A stretch of 15,177 nt of DNA. Origin: CAXMPK01 sp964195405 (GTDB lineage Bacteria; Actinomycetota; Acidimicrobiia; Spongiisociales; ZC4RG35). The position numbers were made by a program, and so were the translations under genes. The stretch spans positions 1 to 15,177 of the forward strand of contig CAXMPK010000080.1 in assembly GCA_964195405.1 (NCBI GenBank), read 5' to 3'. Below, one piece after another: positions 1-6,819 of this stretch. The notes under the pieces were generated by a model, which was not told the origin of the DNA, did no database searches, and was given only the letters and a program-made list of their open reading frames with translations. How positions within the stretch are numbered: the first letter of the stretch is position 1; the number at the start of each line of letters is the position of its first letter.

Positions 1-133
1 GATGGTGGCGGCAAGAGGCGAATCCACGGCGGCCGTGCCGCTCGAGGAGGTTGCCGGGCAGGTCAAGTCGGTTCCTCTCGATCATCCCTGGCTCGAGACG
101 GCCCGTCATCTCGGCATCGCCCTCGGCGATTGA
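1..133 (+). CDS. 6-phosphofructokinase, C-terminal end (5' partial)
   Basis: The reading frame enters from the left edge (first whole codon at 2) and stops with TGA at 131-133, giving the last 43 residues of a protein. The tail begins MVAARG, continues VPLEEVAGQVKSVPLDHPW and ends LGIALGD. This matches the C-terminal pattern of ATP- or PPi-dependent 6-phosphofructokinases (MVALRG, then a V-P-L-x-E-A-V stretch, then K-T/S-V-P), which phosphorylate fructose 6-phosphate in glycolysis. The active site and the residue that separates ATP from PPi enzymes lie outside the window, so the donor cannot be told. The identification rests on a short tail and is moderately sure. Confidence 0.6.
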   Translation, partial: MVAARGESTAAVPLEEVAGQVKSVPLDHPWLETARHLGIALGD

Positions 134-141
134 GGCCGCCC

Positions 142-163
142 CCAATGTGTGAATGTGCATTGG
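142..163. repeat. 22-bp inverted repeat between pfk end and mobA
   Basis: CCAATG (142-147) and CATTGG (158-163) are perfect inverted arms around a 10-nt centre. The repeat lies 8 bp after the phosphofructokinase stop and 42 bp before the mobA start. There is no T-run after it, so an intrinsic terminator is not supported. The size would suit a dimeric repressor site, but that is inference and a 6-bp repeat can arise by chance. Confidence 0.3.
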
Positions 164-192
164 CCACGACCCTCGGACGCGCACGATTGATC

Positions 193-198
193 TAGCCT
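193..198 (+). promoter_or_regulatory. Putative -10 box (TAGCCT) for a leaderless mobA
   Basis: TAGCCT fits the actinobacterial TANNNT -10 consensus and ends 7 bp before the GTG at 206. Transcription would then begin at or next to the start codon. No Shine-Dalgarno sequence precedes the GTG and no convincing -35 is seen. The same spacing recurs at 2174, 3367 and 8302. Confidence 0.45.
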
Positions 199-205
199 TC
201 GATCT

Positions 206-784
206 GTGACACCTTCGATTCTCGGCGCAGTCCTTGCCGGCGGGCGCAGCACTCGCATGGGTCAAGACAAGGCGGATGTTCTCGTCCGCGGCTCAACGAT
301 GTTGGAAGCGGTTGCCTCGGCGGTCCAACCTGTTTCCGACCGTTTGGTTCTCCTCGGACCCGACCGGGACGGATGGGAGTGTTGGCCAGATTCGGTTCAT
401 GCTCAGGGGCCTCTCGCCGGCGTCGCCACGGCACTGACAAGAACGGACACCGACTATGTCCTCCTTGTTGCAGTCGACCACCCTTTTGTCACAGTCGGCA
501 CACTCCGCCATCTGACGGAGATGGCGGACGACCTACCCATAGTCCCCGTCGATGATCACGGTATTCGTCAGGTGACGTGTGCGATCTACCCGAAGTCCGT
601 CGCAGACGCAGCCACCGAAGAGGCAAGCAACGGCGGATCGGTGCAGAGTCTGCTTGATCGGGTGTCCTTTACCGCAGTAACGAGTGACATGTGGCGCTCA
701 TGGGGCGAGGATGGGCGAAGTTGGTTCTCCGCCGATGACCCGGAAAGTCTTGCGCAGGGTCTATCGCAGTTCCACGCCGGTTAG
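206..784 (+). CDS. mobA: MobA-type molybdenum cofactor nucleotidyltransferase
   Basis: This 192-residue cytosolic protein has the NTP-transferase signature LAGGRSTRMGQDKA at residues 10-23, the loop that binds the nucleotide triphosphate. It also has GPLAG at 68-72 and a metal-binding Asp91 in AVDHPF. MobA joins GMP to molybdopterin to make the guanine dinucleotide cofactor. The related MocA uses CTP, but its usual signature is AAG rather than LAGG with RMGxDK, so MobA is favoured. The length is normal. The GTG start at 206 is chosen because the fold begins six codons later and a TANNNT box lies 7 bp upstream. It lies between phosphofructokinase and a convergent sigma-factor gene. A Mo-hydroxylase operon starts about 8 kb downstream. 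That enzyme class often needs the cytosine form of the cofactor, so a direct link is not certain. Confidence 0.85.
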   Translation: MTPSILGAVLAGGRSTRMGQDKADVLVRGSTMLEAVASAVQPVSDRLVLLGPDRDGWECWPDSVHAQGPLAGVATALTRTDTDYVLLVAVDHPFVTVGTLRHLTEMADDLPIVPVDDHGIRQVTCAIYPKSVADAATEEASNGGSVQSLLDRVSFTAVTSDMWRSWGEDGRSWFSADDPESLAQGLSQFHAG

Positions 785-797
785 GGGTTAGGGATGT

Positions 798-830
798 CTC
801 TGGCGATCCGATCTGCGAACTGAGCCAGAG
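798..830. repeat. Inverted repeat between convergent mobA and sigma-factor genes
   Basis: CTCTGGC (798-804) and GCCAGAG (824-830) are perfect 7-bp arms with a 19-nt loop, in the 102-bp gap between two convergent genes. The place suits a two-way transcription terminator, but there is no T-run on either strand, so that role is only a guess. Confidence 0.3.
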
Positions 831-886
831 GACCTCGACACTCAACCGAACGCCCCTTGGCGATCTGTGCGTCATCTCAGGGACCG

Positions 887-2158
887 CTACCCGGACAAAG
901 CCTTGAGACGCGATTCGATCAATCGACGTTCGGCTTTGTTCGAAGCCAGGCTCAGTGCGCTGTCGAAATCCCGTCTGGCCCCGTCGATGTCCCCGGACCT
1001 TCTCAGCATTTCCCCGCGCGACGCGTGAAAAGCGTGATAGCCATCCAAATCCGAATCGAGCCCCGACAGTGCGTTGAGACCTGCTTGCGGCCCAAAGGCC
1101 TCTCCAACCGCCACTGCGCGATTTAGGGCGACCACAGGTGATCGCGTCGCCGGCAAAAGACGGTCATAAAGGGCAACAATTGTCCGCCAATCGGTCTCCT
1201 CCCAGATGAGCGCCCGGCAATGTTCTGCTGCAATTGCGGCCTGGACGTAATACGAACCGACCGAACCCGCTCCTGCCGCGCGGTCAACGATCTCGAGACC
1301 GCTCTCGATTTCGGCATGATCCCAGCTCGACCGATCCTGATCCTGCAACAGGACAACATCTCCCCTTAGATCGACGCGGGCCTCGCGACGGGCATCTTGG
1401 AGAAGCATCAGAGCGAGGAGACCCATCACTTCGCTGTGTCCGGCCAAGAGACCATCGAGAAGAAACCCCAATTCGATGGCCGACTCGGTCAACTCTCCCC
1501 TTACCAACGTGTCCCCTGACGTCGCGAAGTAGCCCTCATTGAAAATCAGGTAGACCACAGCCAAAACGGCATCGAGACGATTGGGCATCTCTTCAGAATC
1601 GGGCACGCGGAAAGGGATCCCAGCGTCTCTGATCTTGGCTTTTGCCCGCACCAGTCTTTGGGCCATCGTCGGTTCGGTCACCAGGAACGCGTCAGCGATC
1701 TCTTTTGTGGTCAAGCCTCCGAGGGTCCTCAATGTGAGGGCTACCTGTTTGTCCGTGTCCAGCGATGGGTGGCAACAGGCGAAAATCATCTGGAGCCGAT
1801 CGTCTCGGATTGTTCCGCCCAACATCGGGGTTCGAGGTCGTTCGGCTTCAACCTTTTCCAGCGAAACGAGCAGCTCTTTCTTCCGGGCATAAGTCGTCTG
1901 ACGTCTAATTCGGTCGATGGCGCGGCGACGGGCCACCGTCGCAATCCAACCTCCGGGATTGGCGGGCACGCCGGTGTCCGGCCAGGAGCGAAGCGCCTCA
2001 GCAAAAGCATCCTGGATGGCCTCCTCGGCGAGATCTATGTCGCCCACCTGTCTCGAGAGGCCAGAGAGCACCAACGAATAGGAGTCCCGGAAGGCAGACT
2101 CAATCGCTTGTGTCGACTCGGACGCCACTCCATGAGGTTTACACATCGGGGCCGACAA
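887..2158 (-). CDS. ECF sigma factor, ECF42-type with C-terminal TPR-like extension
   Basis: This protein of up to 423 residues would direct RNA polymerase to specific promoters. Sigma region 2 lies at about residues 20-90 (FRDSYSLVLSGL, DLAEEAIQDAFAEAL, NPGGWIATVARRRAIDRIRR). Sigma region 4 lies at about 120-180, with the helix-turn-helix TKEIADAFLVTEPTMAQRLVR. A roughly 240-residue C-terminal part follows, opening with VVYLIFNEGY and ending in TPR-like helices. That layout is the ECF42 family, which is usually twice as long as a normal ECF sigma. ECF42 genes normally sit beside small DGPF (YCII-like) genes and lack a clear anti-sigma factor. Neither is present here. The TTG at 2158 is the outermost start. 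ATG at 2146 and GTG at 2128 are also in frame and none has a clear ribosome site, so the true protein may be 4-10 residues shorter. It is divergent from the DsbA-like gene, 27 bp away. Confidence 0.88.
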   Translation of the reverse strand: MSAPMCKPHGVASESTQAIESAFRDSYSLVLSGLSRQVGDIDLAEEAIQDAFAEALRSWPDTGVPANPGGWIATVARRRAIDRIRRQTTYARKKELLVSLEKVEAERPRTPMLGGTIRDDRLQMIFACCHPSLDTDKQVALTLRTLGGLTTKEIADAFLVTEPTMAQRLVRAKAKIRDAGIPFRVPDSEEMPNRLDAVLAVVYLIFNEGYFATSGDTLVRGELTESAIELGFLLDGLLAGHSEVMGLLALMLLQDARREARVDLRGDVVLLQDQDRSSWDHAEIESGLEIVDRAAGAGSVGSYYVQAAIAAEHCRALIWEETDWRTIVALYDRLLPATRSPVVALNRAVAVGEAFGPQAGLNALSGLDSDLDGYHAFHASRGEMLRRSGDIDGARRDFDSALSLASNKAERRLIESRLKALSG

Positions 2159-2173
2159 ATTCGAAAGCCCCCA

Positions 2174-2179
2174 TAATGT
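2174..2179 (+). promoter_or_regulatory. Putative -10 box (TAATGT) for a leaderless dsbA-like gene
   Basis: TAATGT fits TANNNT and ends 6 bp before the ATG at 2186, so the mRNA would start at the ATG. It lies inside the 27-bp gap between two divergent genes. On the opposite strand the same bases (2178-2173) read CATTAT, a possible -10 for the sigma-factor gene. The two promoters may therefore overlap. Confidence 0.5.
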
Positions 2180-2185
2180 GACCCT

Positions 2186-2821
2186 ATGGACTCGCCTGTC
2201 ACCAAACTCATCTATGTCGGGGACCCGATGTGCTCCTGGTGTTGGGGTTTTGCCCCCGAAATCGAAACTCTCTCCGCCGAGCTACCCGTTGAGGTGGTGG
2301 TCGGGGGCCTCCGCCCCGGCCCCTCAGCTCAGGAACTCGAAGACCGCATGGCCGGTTTCCTCCGCAGCCATTGGATCGAGATTGCCGAAAAAACAGGACA
2401 GCCGTTCAACACCCACTTTCTCGACCGTCGAGACGGATGGCTCTACGACACGGAACCAGCGGCCGTTGCCGTAACCCTCCTCAGGGAATCACATCAGCCG
2501 TCGACACTCGACTATTTCACCGAGGTTCAGCACGCCTTCTATGCGGAGGGGCGTGATATCACGGATTTCGACGTACTCACAGATATCGCCGCTCCCCACG
2601 GCGTCGATGCCGCCCGTTTTCGCGCCGACCTCGACACACCAGAGGCAAAAAAGCGCGCTTGGGCCGACTTCTCCCGGGCCCGAAATTGGGGGATCAGCGG
2701 ATTCCCGGCGCTCATCGCCGAGTTGGAAGACGAACAACTCACCCTCCTAGCCAGGGGTTGGACACGAGCGGATCTCGTCCAGACGCGAATCGACTCGCTC
2801 AGCGCCGAGGCCAACGGTTGA
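2186..2821 (+). CDS. DsbA-family thiol oxidoreductase with CSWC active site
   Basis: This 211-residue thioredoxin-fold protein of the DsbA/FrnE group catalyses thiol-disulfide exchange. The motif DPMCSWCWGF at residues 13-22 carries the redox pair Cys16-Cys19 right after the first strand. The cis-proline loop is seen as GFPAL with Pro174 near the C-terminus. The helical insert lies between them. This CSWC form with DPM in front is typical of cytosolic predicted disulfide isomerases. There is no signal peptide or membrane segment, so it should act in the cytoplasm. The ATG at 2186 is preceded by a TANNNT box and no ribosome site, suggesting a leaderless message. Its TGA overlaps the TTG start of the next gene, so the two are likely translated together. 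The natural substrate is unknown. Confidence 0.85.
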   Translation: MDSPVTKLIYVGDPMCSWCWGFAPEIETLSAELPVEVVVGGLRPGPSAQELEDRMAGFLRSHWIEIAEKTGQPFNTHFLDRRDGWLYDTEPAAVAVTLLRESHQPSTLDYFTEVQHAFYAEGRDITDFDVLTDIAAPHGVDAARFRADLDTPEAKKRAWADFSRARNWGISGFPALIAELEDEQLTLLARGWTRADLVQTRIDSLSAEANG

Positions 2822-3336
2822 AGGGCCCCCGGATACCTGAGCCACGGATCGATGTGTCGGCCGTCATCTCCCCGGGTAGCCATATATATGGAGACGTCAC
2901 TGTCGGTGCAGGGAGCTTCGTGCTCTTTGGGGCTGTCCTTCGCGCCGAACTGGCCCGTATCGTCGTCGGAAAGGAGTCGAATGTTCAAGACAACGCCGTT
3001 CTTCACTGCGATGAGGATCTGCCATGTCAAATCGGGGATCGAGTCACGATTGGTCATTCCGCAGTCATTCACGGCGCAACCCTCGGTGACCGGTCATTGA
3101 TTGGGATCGGAGCGATAGTCCTCAACCGGTCCACAGTGGGCGAAGGCGCCTGGATTGGGGCAGGTTCTGTGCTGACAGAAGGGAAACATATCCCACCGTG
3201 GACTCTTGGCATCGGCACTCCGGCGGCGCCGGTGCGCGACCTGACCGAAGAGGAGATAGGTCAGGCTGACGAAGGGGTCGACCACTATCTCCAACTCGCT
3301 GCGCTCTACCGCGATATTTTCTCAAATACTCACTGA
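2818..3336 (+). CDS. Gamma-carbonic anhydrase family protein (left-handed beta-helix)
   Basis: This 172-residue protein is made of hexapeptide repeats (VISPGS, IYGDVTVGAGS, IGDRVTIGHSAVIHG, LIGIGAIV) that fold into a left-handed beta-helix trimer. The three zinc histidines of the gamma-carbonic anhydrase/YrdA group are present as His63, His80 and His85, in LHCD and GHSAVIHG. Arg42 and Asp58 occupy the usual conserved places. Many YrdA-like members show little or no CO2 hydration activity, so the reaction is not assured. The frame stays open further upstream, but the TTG at 2818 is preferred: it gives the family's usual length, has GAGG about 8 bases upstream, and overlaps the previous stop as TTGA. 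It is co-transcribed with the DsbA-like gene. Confidence 0.85.
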   Translation: MKGPRIPEPRIDVSAVISPGSHIYGDVTVGAGSFVLFGAVLRAELARIVVGKESNVQDNAVLHCDEDLPCQIGDRVTIGHSAVIHGATLGDRSLIGIGAIVLNRSTVGEGAWIGAGSVLTEGKHIPPWTLGIGTPAAPVRDLTEEEIGQADEGVDHYLQLAALYRDIFSNTH

Positions 3337-3366
3337 GCAGAACTGGGTCAGCCTGGCACACACCCC

Positions 3367-3372
3367 TACGAT
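3367..3372 (+). promoter_or_regulatory. Putative -10 box (TACGAT) for a leaderless purF
   Basis: TACGAT fits TANNNT and ends 6 bp before the GTG at 3379. It lies in the 42-bp gap after the carbonic-anhydrase-like gene, so purF probably has its own promoter. No good -35 is visible. Confidence 0.45.
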
Positions 3373-3378
3373 GAGAGT

Positions 3379-4809
3379 GTGTCCGCTGAGGCGATAACAC
3401 TGCTCGATTCCGGCCCCCACGAGGCCTGTGGGGTCTTCGGCGTGTACTCCGCGAACCAACGCGTCTCCCACCTGATCTACTTTGGCCTTTTTGCCCTCCA
3501 GCATCGCGGCCAGGAATCGGCTGGTATCGCTACCTCCGACGGTGAGACTGTCACCGTCTTCAAGGATCTCGGTCTGGTCGCCCAGGTCTTCGACGAACCT
3601 GCCCTTGCCGGGCTCGACGGTCATCTCGGCATCGGTCATGCCCGCTACTCGACGACCGGCTCCAATAGCTGGGAAAACGCCCAACCGACGCATCGTCAGG
3701 TCGGCAACACCAGCATCGCACTTGGTCACAACGGCAACCTGACCAATACCGCCGAATTGGCGGATGACCTTGGCGTTTCCGGAGCAACCACGGACTCTGA
3801 TCTGATGGCGGAGGGCCTCGCCAGAGCAATCGATGACGAGCGCTCCGATTCGCGGGGACTGGAATTGGCGCTCATGGAAGTGGCTCCGACCTGGAAGGGA
3901 GCCTTCTCGCTGGTGATCATGGATCAAGGTCGGATGGTCGGGCTACGTGATCCGAACGGTTTCCGTCCGCTCTGTCTCGGATCTCTTGACGAGGGAGGAT
4001 GGGTACTCGCCTCCGAAACGTCAGCACTTGATCTGGTCGGCGCCACCTTTGTACGGGAGGTGGCCGCGGGCGAGATGATCGTGATCGATGCCACCGGTGT
4101 GCAGAGCTACTACCCGTTCGAAACCGTGAAGCCAGGACTTTGTGTTTTCGAGTTCGTCTATTTCGCCCGACCGGACAGTCAGATGTACGGAAGAAGTATC
4201 CATGCCGCCCGTTCCGAGATGGGGCGCATCCTCCACAGCGAGCATCCGGTGGACGCCGACGTCGTCGTCCCCGTCCCTGAGTCGGGCATACCTGCTGCCC
4301 AAGGTTTCGCAGCTACCAGCGGAATCCCCTACACCGACGGCCTGGTGAAGAACCGGTACGTGGGACGCACCTTTATCGAGCCGACCCAGATGCTTCGCGA
4401 CCAGGGAATCAGGCTGAAACTGAACCCGATTCCCGAGGCGGTCGCAGGCAAGCGGGTGGTTCTTGTCGATGACTCCATCGTCCGAGGCTCCACCACGCGG
4501 AAGCTTGTTGCCATGGTCCGTGATGCCGGAGCTGCTGAGGTCCACCTCAGAATCTCCTCTCCTCCTTATCGATGGTCATGCTTCTACGGGATGGATACCG
4601 CCGATCGCTCCTCACTCATCGCAGCCCACATGGAAGTCGAGGAAATCAGGGAACATCTTGGAGCCGACTCTCTCGGGTACCTCTCGCTCGAAGGCCTTCT
4701 CGATGCGACGGGTGTTGCCGACGCCGGCTTCTGCACGGCCTGTCTGTCCGGCAACTACCCGACCGAACTCCCGGCGAGCACGGACAAGTACCAACTCGAG
4801 CGCTCATGA
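3379..4809 (+). CDS. purF: Amidophosphoribosyltransferase
   Basis: PurF carries out the first committed step of purine synthesis, making 5-phosphoribosylamine from PRPP and glutamine. The protein has 476 residues. The N-terminal Ntn glutaminase domain starts after a short propeptide. Cys17 in HEACGVFG would become the catalytic N-terminal cysteine after cleavage. The PRPP loop VVLVDDSIVRGSTT is at residues 360-373. Four cysteines (255, 401, 452, 455, in LCVFEF, SCFYG and CTACLSGNYP) match the 4Fe-4S ligands of the Bacillus subtilis-type enzyme, which suggests an oxygen-sensitive cluster. The GTG start is supported by the normal propeptide length and a TANNNT box 6 bp upstream. The ATGA overlap with purM indicates coupled translation. 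Confidence 0.97.
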   Translation: MSAEAITLLDSGPHEACGVFGVYSANQRVSHLIYFGLFALQHRGQESAGIATSDGETVTVFKDLGLVAQVFDEPALAGLDGHLGIGHARYSTTGSNSWENAQPTHRQVGNTSIALGHNGNLTNTAELADDLGVSGATTDSDLMAEGLARAIDDERSDSRGLELALMEVAPTWKGAFSLVIMDQGRMVGLRDPNGFRPLCLGSLDEGGWVLASETSALDLVGATFVREVAAGEMIVIDATGVQSYYPFETVKPGLCVFEFVYFARPDSQMYGRSIHAARSEMGRILHSEHPVDADVVVPVPESGIPAAQGFAATSGIPYTDGLVKNRYVGRTFIEPTQMLRDQGIRLKLNPIPEAVAGKRVVLVDDSIVRGSTTRKLVAMVRDAGAAEVHLRISSPPYRWSCFYGMDTADRSSLIAAHMEVEEIREHLGADSLGYLSLEGLLDATGVADAGFCTACLSGNYPTELPASTDKYQLERS

Positions 4810-5780
4810 CCTCGTACCGGGAGGCCGGGGTCGACCTTGATGCCGCCACACGGCACGTCAACAACATCTCAGAAGCCGTGACAGCAACGTGGGCCGACGA
4901 CGTTGTCGGCACCTTTGGAGGTTTTGCAGCGGGCGTGCAAATACCCGACGGCTACGTGAAACCGATCCTGATGATGTCAACCGATGGTGTGGGCACCAAG
5001 CTGGAGCTGGCCCGCCGATCGAATCGATGGGCCGGAGTCGGCCACGACCTGGTTGCGATGTGTGTCGACGACCTCGCCGCAGTGGGAGCACTTCCCATTG
5101 GTTTTGTCGACTACATGGCGGTCGGGGCGCTGAATGAGTCTCGTGACGCTGAGATCGTTGCCTCGATTGCGGCCGCGTGCCGTCTCGCTGGTTGCCCACT
5201 GCTCGGTGGTGAGACTGCTGAGCACCCCGGCGTCATGGAGACAGATTCGATTGACCTTGCCGGTGCGGTGATGGGAGTTGTCGACAAGGGCGAGGATCTG
5301 GGACCGAGTCGGGTGGTCATTGGCGATCTCGTCATTGGGCTCAGGTCTCCGAACCTCCGCTCAAACGGGTTCTCTCTCATCCGATCGGTCTTCGGGGATT
5401 CAATCGACGAATACCAGGTCCAGCTTCTGGAGCCATCTGTCATCTATTCACCCGATGTTCTCTCCGCGGTGAAGACCGGTGGGGTGCATGGCGCTGCCCA
5501 CATCACCGGAGGAGGTCTAGCGGAGAACCTCGCTCGGACACTTCCAGAAGGGGTCGGGGCCATGGTGGACGTGACGTCGTGGGACCGTCCCGATGTCTTC
5601 GCCCTCGTGGAAGGTCGCGGAGTCACCGAGGCCGACATGTGGCGAACCTTCAACATGGGTATTGGCTTTTGCCTGGTAGTCGATCCTACGGCTGCTCGAG
5701 ATGTCATGGCTGCGACGCGTCGTCATGATCCGAGGGTGATCGGCACGGTCACCCGAGGGTCGGGAGTGGAACTGAGTTGA
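4806..5780 (+). CDS. purM: Phosphoribosylformylglycinamidine cyclo-ligase (AIR synthetase)
   Basis: PurM closes the imidazole ring by converting FGAM and ATP to aminoimidazole ribotide in the cytosol. The 324-residue protein begins SYREAGVDLDAA, the usual PurM N-terminus. It carries the glycine-rich ATP and substrate motifs STDGVGTKLELA, LLGGETAEHPG, LRSNGFSLIR and HITGGGLAENLARTLPEG, with FNMGIGF near the end. The frame is open well upstream inside purF. The ATG at 4806 is chosen because it gives the family start and forms an ATGA overlap with the purF stop. The gene ends 25 bp before the convergent adenine deaminase gene, with no clear hairpin between them. Confidence 0.97.
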   Translation: MTSYREAGVDLDAATRHVNNISEAVTATWADDVVGTFGGFAAGVQIPDGYVKPILMMSTDGVGTKLELARRSNRWAGVGHDLVAMCVDDLAAVGALPIGFVDYMAVGALNESRDAEIVASIAAACRLAGCPLLGGETAEHPGVMETDSIDLAGAVMGVVDKGEDLGPSRVVIGDLVIGLRSPNLRSNGFSLIRSVFGDSIDEYQVQLLEPSVIYSPDVLSAVKTGGVHGAAHITGGGLAENLARTLPEGVGAMVDVTSWDRPDVFALVEGRGVTEADMWRTFNMGIGFCLVVDPTAARDVMAATRRHDPRVIGTVTRGSGVELS

Positions 5781-5805
5781 ACCCGACTTAAGCGTGTGCT
5801 CGGAA

Positions 5806-6810
5806 TTATGACGCGTGCTGGGCGACCACTTGGTCCAGCTCGAGCAGGAGAGCATGTTTCTTTTCCAGGTCGAGAAACGACGAGCTGATCGAGTTGCGTG
5901 CCAGATCAGCGAGCTGTTGCGTGCCGAACCCGAGTGAGTCGTGAAGACCCTGGTAGTTGTCGCCAACGTAGCCTCCGAAATAGGCCGGGTCGTCTGAGTG
6001 CACACTCACCAGGAGCCCTGCCTCAATCATGGCCGGTAGTGGATGGTCAACGAGACTGTCGACCACGTTGAGCGCGACATTGGAGAGAGGGCACACAGTC
6101 AGTGGGACTTGGTGACGGCGAAGCCGTTCGACCAATAGCGGAGCTTCCAGAGCCCTCACCCCGTGGTCGATCCTTTCGGCTCCGAGGACATCGAGAGCCT
6201 TTGCCACATACTCAGGTGGTCCCTCTTCACCGGCATGGGCCACTGCCCGAAGACCAAACTCCCGTGCCAGGTCGTAGGCTTCGGAAAACAATTCCGGCGG
6301 ATTTCCCGCCTCGGATGAGTCGAGTCCGACCGCCACCACACCTTCCAGGTGGCTTTCTGCGGTGGCGAGGGTTTTGAGGGCGTCGTTTCCACTGAGATGT
6401 CTCAAGAAACAGAGGATCAGGCTGGCGCTGAGTTCACTCGAATCGGCAATGGCAGCGCGGAAGCCTTCCATGAACACTCCGAACCCAACACCGCGGTCTG
6501 TGTGTGTCTGGGGGTCAAAGAAGATCTCAGCATGGCGAACTCCGTCGTCTGCGGCCCGAGACAAGTAGGCGGACATCAGATCGTAGAAGTCCTCAGGAGT
6601 CTGGAGGACAGCTGCGCCCTGGTAATAGATGTCGAGGAACGACTGAAGGTTGGTGAAGTTGTAAGCGGAAACGGCGCCGTCGACGTCCTCGAAGGGGAGG
6701 TCGAAGCCGTTGCGTGTCCCCAGCTCCAACATCATCTGAGGCTCGAGGGTGCCCTCGATGTGAACATGGAGCTCGGTCTTGGGTAGATCAGTGATGAATT
6801 GTTGGATCAA
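5806..6810 (-). CDS. ade: Adenine deaminase (adenosine-deaminase-like, type 2)
   Basis: This 334-residue zinc amidohydrolase should convert adenine to hypoxanthine and ammonia. Zinc and catalytic residues are His15 and His17 (ELHVHIEG), His192 and Glu195 (AHAGEEGPPEY), His216 (IDHGVR) and Asp273 (SDDPAYFGG). The stretch GLDSSEAGNPPE at 162-173 marks the adenine-specific subgroup. True adenosine deaminases usually have a G-D-L-A-G-x-E version there. IFFDPQTHT and CFLRHL also fit the adenine group. A caller using the general family would write adenosine deaminase. The TTG start at 6810 begins 9 bp after the guaB1 stop, so the two form one minus-strand operon. The product hypoxanthine is a substrate for the Mo-hydroxylase encoded on the other arm of the locus. 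Confidence 0.88.
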   Translation of the reverse strand: MIQQFITDLPKTELHVHIEGTLEPQMMLELGTRNGFDLPFEDVDGAVSAYNFTNLQSFLDIYYQGAAVLQTPEDFYDLMSAYLSRAADDGVRHAEIFFDPQTHTDRGVGFGVFMEGFRAAIADSSELSASLILCFLRHLSGNDALKTLATAESHLEGVVAVGLDSSEAGNPPELFSEAYDLAREFGLRAVAHAGEEGPPEYVAKALDVLGAERIDHGVRALEAPLLVERLRRHQVPLTVCPLSNVALNVVDSLVDHPLPAMIEAGLLVSVHSDDPAYFGGYVGDNYQGLHDSLGFGTQQLADLARNSISSSFLDLEKKHALLLELDQVVAQHAS

Positions 6811-6819
6811 AGCTCTGCG

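Noticed and set aside
1658..2176. A 172-residue plus-strand frame opposite the sigma-factor gene
   Set aside because: It is the antisense shadow of a strongly recognisable sigma factor and shows no family features.
4021..4545. A 174-residue minus-strand frame inside purF
   Set aside because: It is the antisense shadow of PurF, whose whole length is supported by conserved motifs.
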